32,916 nt of DNA from Chitinophagaceae bacterium (GCA_947455425.1 CANGOT010000004.1:1-32916), one strand, 5' to 3'. Numbered from the stretch's first letter, positions 17,100 through 25,253 are shown. The notes: generated from the sequence alone by a model not told the origin. A program made the numbers and translations.

Positions 17100-18680
17100 A
17101 TGGAACTTACGAATATAAATAGAGACAGAAAAAAACGCAAACCAAGTGTAGATTTAAGCACAATGGTTTATGGCAAAATTCCACCGCAGGCAAGAGAGCT
17201 TGAGGAAGCTGTTTTAGGTGCAATCATGCTTGAAAAAAGTGCATTTGATAGTTTAGTAGATACTAATTTAAAACCTGAATGTTTTTATGTAGAAGCACAT
17301 CAAATTATTTATACTGCAATGCAAGATATGCAGCAACGTGGTGTGCCTATTGATATTTTAACAGTAGTTGAAGAATTAAAACGCAAAGAACAACTTGAGT
17401 ATGTTGGTGGTCCTTATTATGTGAGCAAGCTAACCAATATGGTTGTAAGTACTGCAAATATTGATGCTCACGCAAGAATTATTCTTCAAAAATTTATTCA
17501 AAGAGAACTGATAAAAATTAGCGGTGAAATTATTGGCGATGCTTATGAAGATAGTACTGATGTTTTTGATTTGCTTGATGAAAGCGAAACAAAAATGTTC
17601 AACATCACCAATAATTACCTAAAGAAAAACTTTGAGGAAATTAGTAGTGTGCTTGCAAAAACTATTAATAGAATTGATGATTTAAGAAATCAGAAAGATG
17701 ATATCAGTGGCGTGCCTAGTGGTTTTGCAACCTTAGACAGAGTAACTTTTGGTTGGCAGCCTACCGATTTAATTATTCTAGCAGCACGTCCATCTGTGGG
17801 TAAAACAGCTTTTGCATTAAATCTGGCTCGTAATGCTGCATTACACCCTACAAAACCTGTTGGTGTAGGATTTTTTAGCTTAGAGATGAGTGCCAGTCAA
17901 TTGGTGCAACGTATTCTAAGTGCCGAGAGTGAAATACATATGGAAAAAATTTCTCGTGGTAAATTAGAAGATTACGAGTATCAGCAACTGCATACAAAAG
18001 GTATTAAAAAACTTGAAACAGCACCACTTTATATTGATGATACTGCTGCTTTAAACATCTTTGAGTTTAGAGCAAAAGCAAGACGATTGGTTCATAAACA
18101 CAATGTTGGAATTATTATTATTGACTATTTGCAATTGATGAGTGGCAGTGGCGATAAAAACGGCAATCGTGAGCAAGAAATTAGTAATATCTCTAGAAAC
18201 TTAAAGGCATTAGCTAAAGAGCTGAATGTTCCAATTATTGCTCTTTCACAGTTAAGTCGTGCTGTGGAAACAAGAAAAGAAAGCAATAAAATGCCACAGT
18301 TGAGTGACCTTAGAGAATCGGGTGCTATTGAGCAGGATGCCGATATGGTAATGTTTATTTATCGTCCAGAATATTATGAAGTAACTGCCAACGAAAATGG
18401 AGAAAGCACCAAAGGCGAAACACATATTCGTATCGCAAAACATAGAAATGGTTCTTTAGAATTAATAAAACTTCGTGCATTACTTCACATTCAAAAGTTT
18501 GAAGAATGGGATGGCAATGATAATATGGGTGGTATGATGGGTGGTGGAACCTGGAAGCCTATAACCCCATCTCCAATTGGTACCGCACCAAGTAATGAAG
18601 GGGGTAAATTTTTTGTGCAAGGAAGTAAAATGAATAGTGGAGATTTTGATGAAGGCTTTGATAGTGATGCACCATTTTAG
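17100..18680 (+). CDS. dnaB: Replicative DNA helicase DnaB
   Basis: DnaB is the hexameric helicase that unwinds DNA at the replication fork and recruits primase. The 526-residue protein has the N-terminal DnaB domain (PPQARELEEAVLGAIMLEKS, 28-47, opening a helical domain to about 130), a linker, and the RecA-like C-terminal domain: Walker A ARPSVGKTA (229-237), Walker B IIIIDYLQLM (338-347), and the QLSDLRESGAIEQDADMVMF segment near the arginine finger. The end is a glycine/methionine/serine-rich, then acidic, tail (from about 475), common in Bacteroidota DnaB. No intein interrupts the gene. It is separated from rsmE by a palindromic element that may end its transcript. Confidence 0.97.
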   Translation: MELTNINRDRKKRKPSVDLSTMVYGKIPPQARELEEAVLGAIMLEKSAFDSLVDTNLKPECFYVEAHQIIYTAMQDMQQRGVPIDILTVVEELKRKEQLEYVGGPYYVSKLTNMVVSTANIDAHARIILQKFIQRELIKISGEIIGDAYEDSTDVFDLLDESETKMFNITNNYLKKNFEEISSVLAKTINRIDDLRNQKDDISGVPSGFATLDRVTFGWQPTDLIILAARPSVGKTAFALNLARNAALHPTKPVGVGFFSLEMSASQLVQRILSAESEIHMEKISRGKLEDYEYQQLHTKGIKKLETAPLYIDDTAALNIFEFRAKARRLVHKHNVGIIIIDYLQLMSGSGDKNGNREQEISNISRNLKALAKELNVPIIALSQLSRAVETRKESNKMPQLSDLRESGAIEQDADMVMFIYRPEYYEVTANENGESTKGETHIRIAKHRNGSLELIKLRALLHIQKFEEWDGNDNMGGMMGGGTWKPITPSPIGTAPSNEGGKFFVQGSKMNSGDFDEGFDSDAPF

Positions 18681-18721
18681 ATATTACCACAAATATTTTA
18701 ACCATATAAGACACAAAAGTT

Positions 18722-18772
18722 CACATAAGAAATTAATATAGATAACTTATGTTTACTTATGATTCTTATGTG
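18722..18772. repeat. Palindromic element with CTTATG units
   Basis: CACATAAGAA (18722-18731) and TTCTTATGTG (18763-18772) form a perfect 10-bp inverted repeat around a 31-nt loop. The loop carries two more CTTATG units in ten-base register (TAACTTATGT, TTACTTATGA, then TTCTTATGTG). A weaker ATATAAGACACA segment precedes the left arm. It lies between the dnaB stop and the rsmE start; no long T-run follows, so a terminator role is only possible. Confidence 0.7.
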
Positions 18773-18802
18773 GTTCAATAAAATCTTTATTTGTCAAACC
18801 CA

Positions 18803-19504
18803 ATGCAACTACCTTACTTCTACCAAAATAATATCGATACCTCAAAAACACAACTTGTTTTAAGCGAAGAAACAAGCAAACATTGTGTGCAGGTATTGCG
18901 AATGAAAGCAGGGGAGCAATTGCAATTAACCAATGGTATTGGTGATTTATTTACTGCTGAAATTATTGCTGCCGAAAAAAGAAACTGCATTGTTAAAATA
19001 CTTCAAACAGTAAACAATAAACCTCAAACCAAAAAGGTTTCTATTGCAATATCTATTTTAAAAAACGCCAGCAGATTTGAATGGTTTTTAGAGAAGGCAA
19101 CCGAGATTGGCATAACCGAAATTATTCCTATTATCAGCAAAAGAACCGAGCGACAACATTTTAGATTTGATAGAATGAACAGCATTTTAATTGCTGCTAT
19201 GTTGCAAAGCCAGCAAACATTTTTGCCACTACTTCACGAACCCATTTTATACAATGAAATCTTCAAATCATTAAACTATCAAACCAAACTGATTGCCCAT
19301 TGCGAAGAAGATAAAAAGACTTCACTAAAAGAAATAAACCTCAGCAATAACACGCAAATTTTAATAGGCCCAGAGGGAGATTTTACTCCAGACGAAATTG
19401 CCCTCGCATTGCAAAATAATTATCTGCCAGTTACACTTGGCAACACAAGATTAAGAACAGAAACAGCAGGTGTTGTTGCTGCAACATTGTTAGTGAATGG
19501 GTAA
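18803..19504 (+). CDS. rsmE: 16S rRNA (uracil(1498)-N(3))-methyltransferase
   Basis: RsmE methylates N3 of U1498 in 16S rRNA of the 30S subunit, using S-adenosylmethionine. The 233-residue protein has the N-terminal PUA-like domain (LVLSEETSKHCVQVLRMKAG, 18-37) and the C-terminal SPOUT domain with its trefoil-knot motifs: FEWFLEKATEIGITEIIPI (92-110), IGPEGDF (188-194) and LGNTRLRTETAG (212-223). The usual LGxRILR form is here LGNTRLR. The ATG at 18803 is chosen over a TTG at 18791 because MQLPYFY is the common RsmE start. It is separated from birA by 140 nt of convergent intergenic sequence in which I see nothing. Confidence 0.95.
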   Translation: MQLPYFYQNNIDTSKTQLVLSEETSKHCVQVLRMKAGEQLQLTNGIGDLFTAEIIAAEKRNCIVKILQTVNNKPQTKKVSIAISILKNASRFEWFLEKATEIGITEIIPIISKRTERQHFRFDRMNSILIAAMLQSQQTFLPLLHEPILYNEIFKSLNYQTKLIAHCEEDKKTSLKEINLSNNTQILIGPEGDFTPDEIALALQNNYLPVTLGNTRLRTETAGVVAATLLVNG

Positions 19505-19644
19505 TGGCTGCAATTTTTTAACTAAGTTGGTTTTTTAAATTCTGCTATATAAGTAGTTTGTTTTGTTAATATATAAGTACATTTTTTAGTTATTTCCGCC
19601 TTCAATATTAAATTTGTTCAGGAGCTTTGATATAATTACTTGCT

Positions 19645-20406
19645 TTATTTTAGTTTCAACTCCACTTCACCAAACTGAAAACTATCTTGCAAACCATTTT
19701 CTACTTGCAATTCGCCATTTGCAGCAACAGCTTTAATGGTGCAGTTAAATTTGATATTTCCTTTTTTAAGGGTTACGATGTTATCTTTTTTATATAGATG
19801 TTGGTTGTAAGTTTCTAATAATAAATGGTGATCACCTTGTAGTAAAACATTGTACCACTTATCTATGCAAACACAAAGCTCTTGTGCAAGAGCCACTACA
19901 TCGAAGTGCTTGCCTGTTATTTGTTTTAGCGATACGGGATTGGGTAAATTGGGGTCGAAAATGGGTTGGTTAATATTAATGCCAATACCAATAATGGCAA
20001 AGCGTTGCTGATGGTGTTGCAGGGTTTCTATTAAAATGCCACCTGCCTTCTTGTCGTTCCAATATAAATCATTACTCCATTTAATGGCAGTGGCATCAAT
20101 AGCATACCTATTAAAAAAATCGTAGCAGCCCAACGCAGCCATGGCCACCAAACCAAACTGATTTTGTAGATGAACGGTAGAAATATTGGCAATTATGGAA
20201 AGCGTAATATTTTCTCCTTTGTTTGCCTGCCATTTTTTGCCCATTTGTCCTTTGCCATGGGTTTGTTGTGCTGCAAAAATGGCTGTGCCACTATCTGCCA
20301 ATCCTGTTTTAATCAGCCTGTGGGCATAGTTATTGGTACTATCCACTTCCAAAAGTTGTATAAACGGATTACCTAATTTTATCAAAGGTTGATGTGTTAC
20401 AAACAA
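19645..20406 (-). CDS. birA: Biotin--[acetyl-CoA-carboxylase] ligase
   Basis: This enzyme activates biotin with ATP and attaches it to the carrier domain of biotin carboxylases. The 253-residue protein is the single-function type, lacking the N-terminal DNA-binding domain of E. coli BirA. Signs are LEVDSTNNYA (19-28), the biotinyl-AMP loop HGKGQMGKKW (50-59; GRGRxGRxW in most homologues), KWSNDLYWNDKKAGGILIE (109-127), IIGIGININ (138-146), and a C-terminal SH3-like domain from about 205. Arg in the loop is replaced by Lys and Gln, which is tolerated in this lineage as far as I know. No ATG is available before the conserved core: the start is TTG at 20406, or TTG at 20385 (IKLGNPF). The 5' end overlaps the candidate rsfS promoter. 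Confidence 0.92.
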   Translation of the reverse strand: MFVTHQPLIKLGNPFIQLLEVDSTNNYAHRLIKTGLADSGTAIFAAQQTHGKGQMGKKWQANKGENITLSIIANISTVHLQNQFGLVAMAALGCYDFFNRYAIDATAIKWSNDLYWNDKKAGGILIETLQHHQQRFAIIGIGININQPIFDPNLPNPVSLKQITGKHFDVVALAQELCVCIDKWYNVLLQGDHHLLLETYNQHLYKKDNIVTLKKGNIKFNCTIKAVAANGELQVENGLQDSFQFGEVELKLK

Positions 20407-20419
20407 AGTGCTATTTTCG
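20389..20419 (+). promoter_or_regulatory. Candidate promoter for the rsfS-ftsH operon
   Basis: TTG at 20389-20391 and TATTTTCG at 20412-20419 are 20 nt apart, close to the Bacteroidota layout TTTG-N19-21-TAnnTTTG. The upstream element lies inside the 5' end of divergent birA. The likely transcription start, about 7 nt further on, is roughly 80 nt before the preferred rsfS ATG at 20509. Confidence 0.42.
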
Positions 20420-20508
20420 CCAAAAATATTAAATAACGTTTGATGTTTAAGATTTAAGGTTACAGGTTGCCCAAAACAACTAATAACGAATACAATTTCT
20501 TTAAACTG

Positions 20509-20940
20509 ATGAACGAATTAACAAAAAAACTTCTTTTATTGGAACCAATAATTTTACTAAGCAATCGTAAAAAAACGCCTACAAAACTTACCAAAAACTC
20601 AAAGGTTTATAAAACCATCATTAAAGCCATTTTAGATAAAAAAGGTGAAGATGTAGTGAGTTTAGATTTAAGAAAAATACCTGAAGCTGTTGCCGATTTT
20701 TTTATTGTGTGCTCAGCCAATAGCAGCCCGCAGTGTAAAGCCATTGCAGACAATATTGATGATATGGTTTTTGCTGCTTGTGGCGAAAGACCCTTTAAAC
20801 AAGAAGGATATCAAAGCTTGCAATGGGTGCTTGTAGATTATGTAGATATTGTGATTCATATTATGCAACCCGCTACAAGAAAGTTTTATAAGTTAGAAGA
20901 AATGTGGAGCGATGGTGATTCAACCAATCACGAAGAATAA
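20509..20940 (+). CDS. rsfS: Ribosomal silencing factor RsfS
   Basis: RsfS binds ribosomal protein L14 and blocks 30S/50S joining when nutrients are scarce. The protein (143 residues from the ATG at 20509) carries the Iojap/RsfS core: VYKTIIKAILDKKGEDVVSL, LDLRKIPEAVADFFIVCSAN, SPQCKAIADNIDD, the QEGYQSLQWVLVDYVDIVIHI strand region, and TRKFYKLEEMWSDG at the end. A TTG 14 codons upstream would add residues not typical of the family, so the ATG is preferred; even so, about 20 residues precede the core. It heads a + strand run with ftsH 60 nt downstream, a common Bacteroidota pairing, next to divergent birA. Confidence 0.93.
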   Translation: MNELTKKLLLLEPIILLSNRKKTPTKLTKNSKVYKTIIKAILDKKGEDVVSLDLRKIPEAVADFFIVCSANSSPQCKAIADNIDDMVFAACGERPFKQEGYQSLQWVLVDYVDIVIHIMQPATRKFYKLEEMWSDGDSTNHEE

Positions 20941-21000
20941 TGGTTGAAACAAAGCATTGCCGAGGAATAAATTAGAAATAGAAAATTAGAAATTAAGAAA

Positions 21001-23094
21001 ATGTCAGACGAAACAAAAGTAGAAGATAATAAACCTGTTGAACCAGTTACCAAAGACGATCAAAGTAATGCTCAACAAAAACCTTTGCAACAAAAATTGC
21101 AATCCGATGGCAATAAAACACCACGCAAAGGTCCCAAGTTCAACATTTATTGGGTATATGCATTAATACTTGCAGCCCTTGTGGGCTCTACTTTGTTTAA
21201 TGGGGGCTTAAGACCCGAAGCTTCAAAAGTTACTGAACTTGAAGTGAAGCAGAGTATGGTTTTAACTGGCGATGTAGACAAGTTAGAAGTTGTTAGAAAT
21301 AAAGATTTGGTTCGTGTTTATATTAAGGCTGATAGTATCACAAAGCCTTATTATACCAATCGCTTTAAGCAAAAATTTATTCCAGCTAAAGTTAAAGGCA
21401 ATCCTGTTTTTGAATACGAAATTGCCGACGCTAAAACCTATCCAGAAAAAATAATAGCATTTTGTAAAGACAATCACCTTCCGGAATTAAGCGTTACCAT
21501 CACTACCGATCAAGAGTTTTGGGGGCCGGGCATGATGAATATTCTGGTGTTGGTTTTAATGGTGGGGGCTATTATTTTAATGACCCGTAAAATGGGTGGC
21601 GGCGGAGCTGGTGGTGGCCCGGGAGGTATTTTTAATATTGGAAAAAGTAAAGCTACTTTATTTGATAAAGGCACAAAAGTTAATATCAACTTTGGCGATG
21701 TTGCAGGTTTAGATGAAGCTAAAGTAGAAGTGATGGAAATTGTTGACTTTTTAAAACAACCAAAAAAATACACCGCTTTGGGAGGTAAAATTCCTAAAGG
21801 TGCTTTGTTGATTGGACCTCCGGGAACTGGTAAAACTTTGTTGGCAAAAGCAATGGCTGGCGAAGCTCAGGTTCCTTTCTTTAGTTTAAGTGGAAGTGAT
21901 TTTGTGGAGATGTTTGTTGGGGTGGGTGCCAGCCGTGTAAGAGATTTGTTTAAACAAGCACGTGAAAAAGCTCCTTGTATTATTTTTATTGATGAAATAG
22001 ATGCTATAGGTCGTGCAAGAGGTAGAAATGCCGTTATGAGCAACGATGAAAGAGAAAATACCTTGAACCAACTATTAGTTGAAATGGATGGTTTTGGTGG
22101 CGATACGGGTATTATTATTCTTGCTGCAACCAACCGACCAGATGTATTGGATTCGGCACTGTTGAGACCAGGCAGGTTCGATAGACAAATTACTATTGAC
22201 AAGCCCGATGTGAAAGGAAGAGAAGCTATTTTTAAAGTGCATTTGGTTCCTATTAAAGTTTCAGAAAAATTAGATATTTATAAATTGGCCGAACAAACAC
22301 CTGGTTTTGCTGGGGCAGATATTGCAAATGTTTGTAACGAAGCTGCATTAATTGCTGCACGTAATAATAAAGAGGCGGTGGATATGAAGGATTTTCAAGA
22401 TGCCATTGATAGGGTTATTGGCGGATTGGAAAAGAAAAACAAAATCATTGCTCCACACGAAAAATCAATCATTGCCTATCACGAAGCAGGTCATGCTGTT
22501 TGTGGATGGTTTTTAGAGCATGCTTATCCTTTATTAAAAGTTACTATTGTGCCAAGAGGTACAGCTGCATTGGGTTATGCCCAATACACGCCTAAAGAAC
22601 AATATCTATATAATACAGATCAATTAATGGATCAAATTTGTATGACATTGGGTGGACGTGCAGCGGAAGAAGTGTTCTTTGGTAAAATATCAACGGGTGC
22701 CAGTAACGATTTACAACAAATTACCCGTATTGCTTATAGTATGGTTACCGCTTATGGTATGTGTGAGAGAATTGGTAATGTTAGTTTCTACGACCCATCT
22801 CAGGAAAATACTTTTACAAAACCTTATAGCGAAGAAACCGGAAAAATTATTGATGAAGAGGTAAGAAAAATTATTGATCAGGCTTACATCACCACAAAAA
22901 AATTATTAACCGAGAAAAAAGAACAGGTGGAGCTTTTGGCTAAAGCTTTATTGGATAAAGAAGTATTGCATAAAAGTGATGTAGAAGAATTAATTGGTAA
23001 AAGACCATTTAAAGAAGAGAAAATATTAGATGTTGCAGAAGCTACAATTGCACCTCCAGAAACTTCTGTGGTTCAAAATAATAGTAACATATAA
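21001..23094 (+). CDS. ftsH: ATP-dependent zinc metalloprotease FtsH
   Basis: FtsH is a membrane-anchored hexameric AAA+ protease that degrades damaged membrane proteins and selected regulators. The 697-residue protein has an N-terminal charged extension (1-45), TM1 (about 49-66), a periplasmic domain (67-175), TM2 (about 178-195), a glycine-rich linker (199-209), Walker A GPPGTGKT (272-279), Walker B IIFIDEID (327-334), the second region of homology around TNRPDVLDSALLRPGRFDR (377-395), the zinc site HEAGH (494-498), and ASNDLQQ, whose Asp is the third zinc ligand. It lies between rsfS and a toxin-antitoxin pair; the antitoxin ATG is only 12 nt after its stop. Confidence 0.97.
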   Translation: MSDETKVEDNKPVEPVTKDDQSNAQQKPLQQKLQSDGNKTPRKGPKFNIYWVYALILAALVGSTLFNGGLRPEASKVTELEVKQSMVLTGDVDKLEVVRNKDLVRVYIKADSITKPYYTNRFKQKFIPAKVKGNPVFEYEIADAKTYPEKIIAFCKDNHLPELSVTITTDQEFWGPGMMNILVLVLMVGAIILMTRKMGGGGAGGGPGGIFNIGKSKATLFDKGTKVNINFGDVAGLDEAKVEVMEIVDFLKQPKKYTALGGKIPKGALLIGPPGTGKTLLAKAMAGEAQVPFFSLSGSDFVEMFVGVGASRVRDLFKQAREKAPCIIFIDEIDAIGRARGRNAVMSNDERENTLNQLLVEMDGFGGDTGIIILAATNRPDVLDSALLRPGRFDRQITIDKPDVKGREAIFKVHLVPIKVSEKLDIYKLAEQTPGFAGADIANVCNEAALIAARNNKEAVDMKDFQDAIDRVIGGLEKKNKIIAPHEKSIIAYHEAGHAVCGWFLEHAYPLLKVTIVPRGTAALGYAQYTPKEQYLYNTDQLMDQICMTLGGRAAEEVFFGKISTGASNDLQQITRIAYSMVTAYGMCERIGNVSFYDPSQENTFTKPYSEETGKIIDEEVRKIIDQAYITTKKLLTEKKEQVELLAKALLDKEVLHKSDVEELIGKRPFKEEKILDVAEATIAPPETSVVQNNSNI

Positions 23095-23106
23095 AATATA
23101 GTCTAT

Positions 23107-23313
23107 ATGCTAGCTGTTCAAGGTTTGTATGATGGAAATAACTTTATTGTAACAGAAACATTTCCATCTGAAAAAAAGTATAAAATAATCATTACTTTTA
23201 TTGAAGAAGTAGATAAAACAGATTACATCAAAACTTTTGCAACACAAACCACAGCATTGGATTTCTGGGAAAATGAAGCTGAAGATATTTATCAGGACTA
23301 TCTAAAGAAATAG
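23107..23313 (+). CDS. Antitoxin of a MazF/PemK-type toxin-antitoxin pair
   Basis: This 68-residue protein is the likely antitoxin of the toxin gene that starts 3 nt after its stop. The N-terminal half (MLAVQGLYDGNNFIVTETFP) forms short strands like the AF2212/DUF104 antitoxin group, whose members usually start with an AIYENG-type motif. The acidic, aromatic C-terminus (DFWENEAEDIYQDYLKK) is the kind of tail that wraps the toxin in type II systems. It has no helix-turn-helix that I can see; DNA binding would use the N-terminal strands if at all. The ATG at 23107 lies 12 nt after the ftsH stop, with no room for a separate promoter. Family assignment is moderate; role is supported mainly by size and position. 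Confidence 0.72.
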   Translation: MLAVQGLYDGNNFIVTETFPSEKKYKIIITFIEEVDKTDYIKTFATQTTALDFWENEAEDIYQDYLKK

Positions 23314-23316
23314 CTT

Positions 23317-23646
23317 ATGAAGACCGGAGATATTGTACTCATTCCTTTTTCGGCAGCCGACCTTGCAGATACTAAAGTTAGGCCTGCAGTTGTTATTTGT
23401 GAAACAAAAGATACCTACAAAGACCTTGTTGTTTCTGTGATTAGTTCTGTTGTTTCAAAAACAATTGCTGCGAATGAAATACTTGTAAAACCTACAAATA
23501 CCAATCATCTTCGGGCAACCTCAATCATAAAAGTAGACAGAATTCTTACCATTAAAAGAGAAGAAGTGATACTGAGATTAGGAAAATTAGGTATTACTGA
23601 TTTAACAATTTTTAAACAAAAATTTCATACATTCATCGATAAGTAA
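23317..23646 (+). CDS. Type II toxin, MazF/PemK family endoribonuclease
   Basis: This 109-residue protein is a MazF/PemK-fold toxin, probably an mRNA endoribonuclease that halts translation when its antitoxin is lost. The opening KTGDIVLIPFSAADLADTKV and RPAVVICET (2-30) form the family's first two strands, with Arg22 at the conserved RPxxV position; ATSIIKVDRILTIKREEVI (67-85) and LRLGKLG (86-92) complete the SH3-like barrel. Length is standard for the family. Its stop codon (TAA, 23644-23646) shares one base with the ATG of the downstream LUD gene, suggesting coupled translation. Together with the antitoxin it sits inside what is usually an ftsH-LUD neighbourhood. Confidence 0.9.
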   Translation: MKTGDIVLIPFSAADLADTKVRPAVVICETKDTYKDLVVSVISSVVSKTIAANEILVKPTNTNHLRATSIIKVDRILTIKREEVILRLGKLGITDLTIFKQKFHTFIDK

Positions 23647-24281
23647 TGCAATTATCTTCCCGCGAAAATATTTTATCTAAAATAAGACAAGCTCTTAGAA
23701 AGCCTGTAGAAATACCCTTTCCCGATAGGAGTCATACAGAGTTTGTATATCAACCTGCTACTCAAGATTTAGAATTAGAGTTCGCTGAAAACTTTACCAA
23801 ATTACAAGGTCGATTTTCCTTTTGTGCCAATCATGCAGAACTGGTAGAACAATTAACTACATTGGTTAACTCCAGAAAATGGACGAAGCTGATTTGTAAA
23901 GAAGAAAATCTTGTAAACCTATTGGCTGCAAATAATTTTGCCAGTATTAACAATACTGTAACATTACACGATTGTGAGGCTGCTATAACAACTTGCGAAA
24001 CTTTGATAGCAAGAACAGGAAGTTTAATATTATCTAGTGGTAACCAAAGTGGTAGAACCAATAGTGTTTATGCTCCTATACATATTTGCATTGCATATAC
24101 TAGTCAGATGGTGTATGATATTGCCGATGGATTGAATTTATTAAAGAAGAAATATGGCAACAATTTGCCCTCATTGATTTCTTTGGCAACAGGCCCTAGC
24201 AGAACGGCAGATATAGAAAAAACCTTAGTAGTGGGTGTTCATGGCCCCAAAGAGGTTTTTTGTTTTTTGGTAGAAGGATAA
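23646..24281 (+). CDS. LUD-domain protein (LutC/YkgG-like)
   Basis: This 211-residue protein belongs to the LUD (DUF162) group that includes LutC, part of the LutABC lactate-oxidising complex. Visible features are the N-terminal NILSKIRQALRKP helix, the CETLIARTGSLILSSGNQSG core (about 118-137), PIHICIAYTSQMVYDIADG, and the end motif ISLATGPSRTADIEKTLVVG with VHGPKEV. It stands without lutA or lutB, as such genes often do next to ftsH in Bacteroidota, so a lactate role is not supported here. The ATG overlaps the toxin stop by one base. It converges with kdsD, only 3 nt separating the two stops. Confidence 0.88.
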   Translation: MQLSSRENILSKIRQALRKPVEIPFPDRSHTEFVYQPATQDLELEFAENFTKLQGRFSFCANHAELVEQLTTLVNSRKWTKLICKEENLVNLLAANNFASINNTVTLHDCEAAITTCETLIARTGSLILSSGNQSGRTNSVYAPIHICIAYTSQMVYDIADGLNLLKKKYGNNLPSLISLATGPSRTADIEKTLVVGVHGPKEVFCFLVEG

Positions 24282-24284
24282 ATC

Positions 24285-25247
24285 CTATACAATTCCTTCT
24301 CTGATTAAATCGTGTAAGTGTAAAATTCCTGCATATTGATTGTTTTTGGCTACCACCAATTGGCTGATATCATTTTTTCGCATCAGCTCTAATGCTTCAA
24401 TAGCAAGGGTTTCGGGTTCAATTGATTTTGGATGAGCAGAACAGATATCGTTGGCAGTGATGTTATTAGAAAAAATATTTTTTTCCAGCATTCTTCTCAG
24501 GTCTCCATCGGTAATAATTCCTTTTACAACATTATTTTCATCAACAACAGCTGTAGCACCCAAGCGTTTTGTTGTTATTTCTACAATCACTTCTTTTAGA
24601 GAAGCATTAACAGGAACTTTAGGAGAAGCAGCTTTGTCGAACAAATCTTCAACTCGTAGGTATAATCTTTTTCCTAAGTTTCCACCAGGATGATAACGTG
24701 CAAAGTCGGCAGTATTAAAACCATTTAATTCCATTAAGGACACAGCAAGTGCATCTCCCATAACCATTTGTGCAGTGGTGCTTGTGGTGGGTGCCAGATT
24801 ATTTGGACAGGCTTCCTGCTCTACGGTAGCATTCACTATAATGTTGGCATTATTAGCTAAATATCCTTGTAAATTTCCAGTAATTGCAATGAGTGTGTTA
24901 CCAAAATTCTTTATCAGAGGAACCAGTACTTTTATCTCTGGGCTATTACCACTTTTACTAATAATAATTACCACATCGTTTTCTTGTACCATTCCCAAAT
25001 CTCCGTGAATGGCATCTGCAGCGTGCATAAATAATGATGGGGTGCCGGTAGAGTTAAATGTAGAAACAATTTTTTGTCCAATGATGGCACTTTTTCCAAT
25101 ACCACTTACCACAACCCTGCCCTTTGTTTTGTGAATAGCATTGACTGCATCAACAAAACTTTCATCAACAAAAGCTGACAAACCTTTTATGGATAAGGCT
25201 TCTAACTCAATTGTTTTTTTGGCAGCATTAACTATTTTCGATTGCAT
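24285..25247 (-). CDS. kdsD: Arabinose-5-phosphate isomerase (KpsF/GutQ family)
   Basis: This enzyme interconverts D-ribulose 5-phosphate and D-arabinose 5-phosphate, the first step toward the LPS sugar Kdo. The 320-residue protein has a SIS domain (about 35-170; VSGIGKSAIIGQKIVSTFNS at 47-66, HGDLGMV at 81-87, ISKSGNSPEI at 96-105) followed by FARYHPGGNLGKR (182-194) and two CBS domains (about 205-320), the full KdsD layout. The ATG at 25247 is used; a TTG three codons upstream lies inside a likely promoter box. Bacteroidota often place this gene next to recQ, as here (60 nt gap between recQ stop and this start on the same strand). Confidence 0.93.
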   Translation of the reverse strand: MQSKIVNAAKKTIELEALSIKGLSAFVDESFVDAVNAIHKTKGRVVVSGIGKSAIIGQKIVSTFNSTGTPSLFMHAADAIHGDLGMVQENDVVIIISKSGNSPEIKVLVPLIKNFGNTLIAITGNLQGYLANNANIIVNATVEQEACPNNLAPTTSTTAQMVMGDALAVSLMELNGFNTADFARYHPGGNLGKRLYLRVEDLFDKAASPKVPVNASLKEVIVEITTKRLGATAVVDENNVVKGIITDGDLRRMLEKNIFSNNITANDICSAHPKSIEPETLAIEALELMRKNDISQLVVAKNNQYAGILHLHDLIREGIV

Positions 25248-25253
25248 AGATAG

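Noticed and set aside
19505-19644. Terminator or small RNA between rsmE and birA
   Set aside because: No stem of useful length followed by a T-run was found; the stretch is plain AT-rich convergent spacer.
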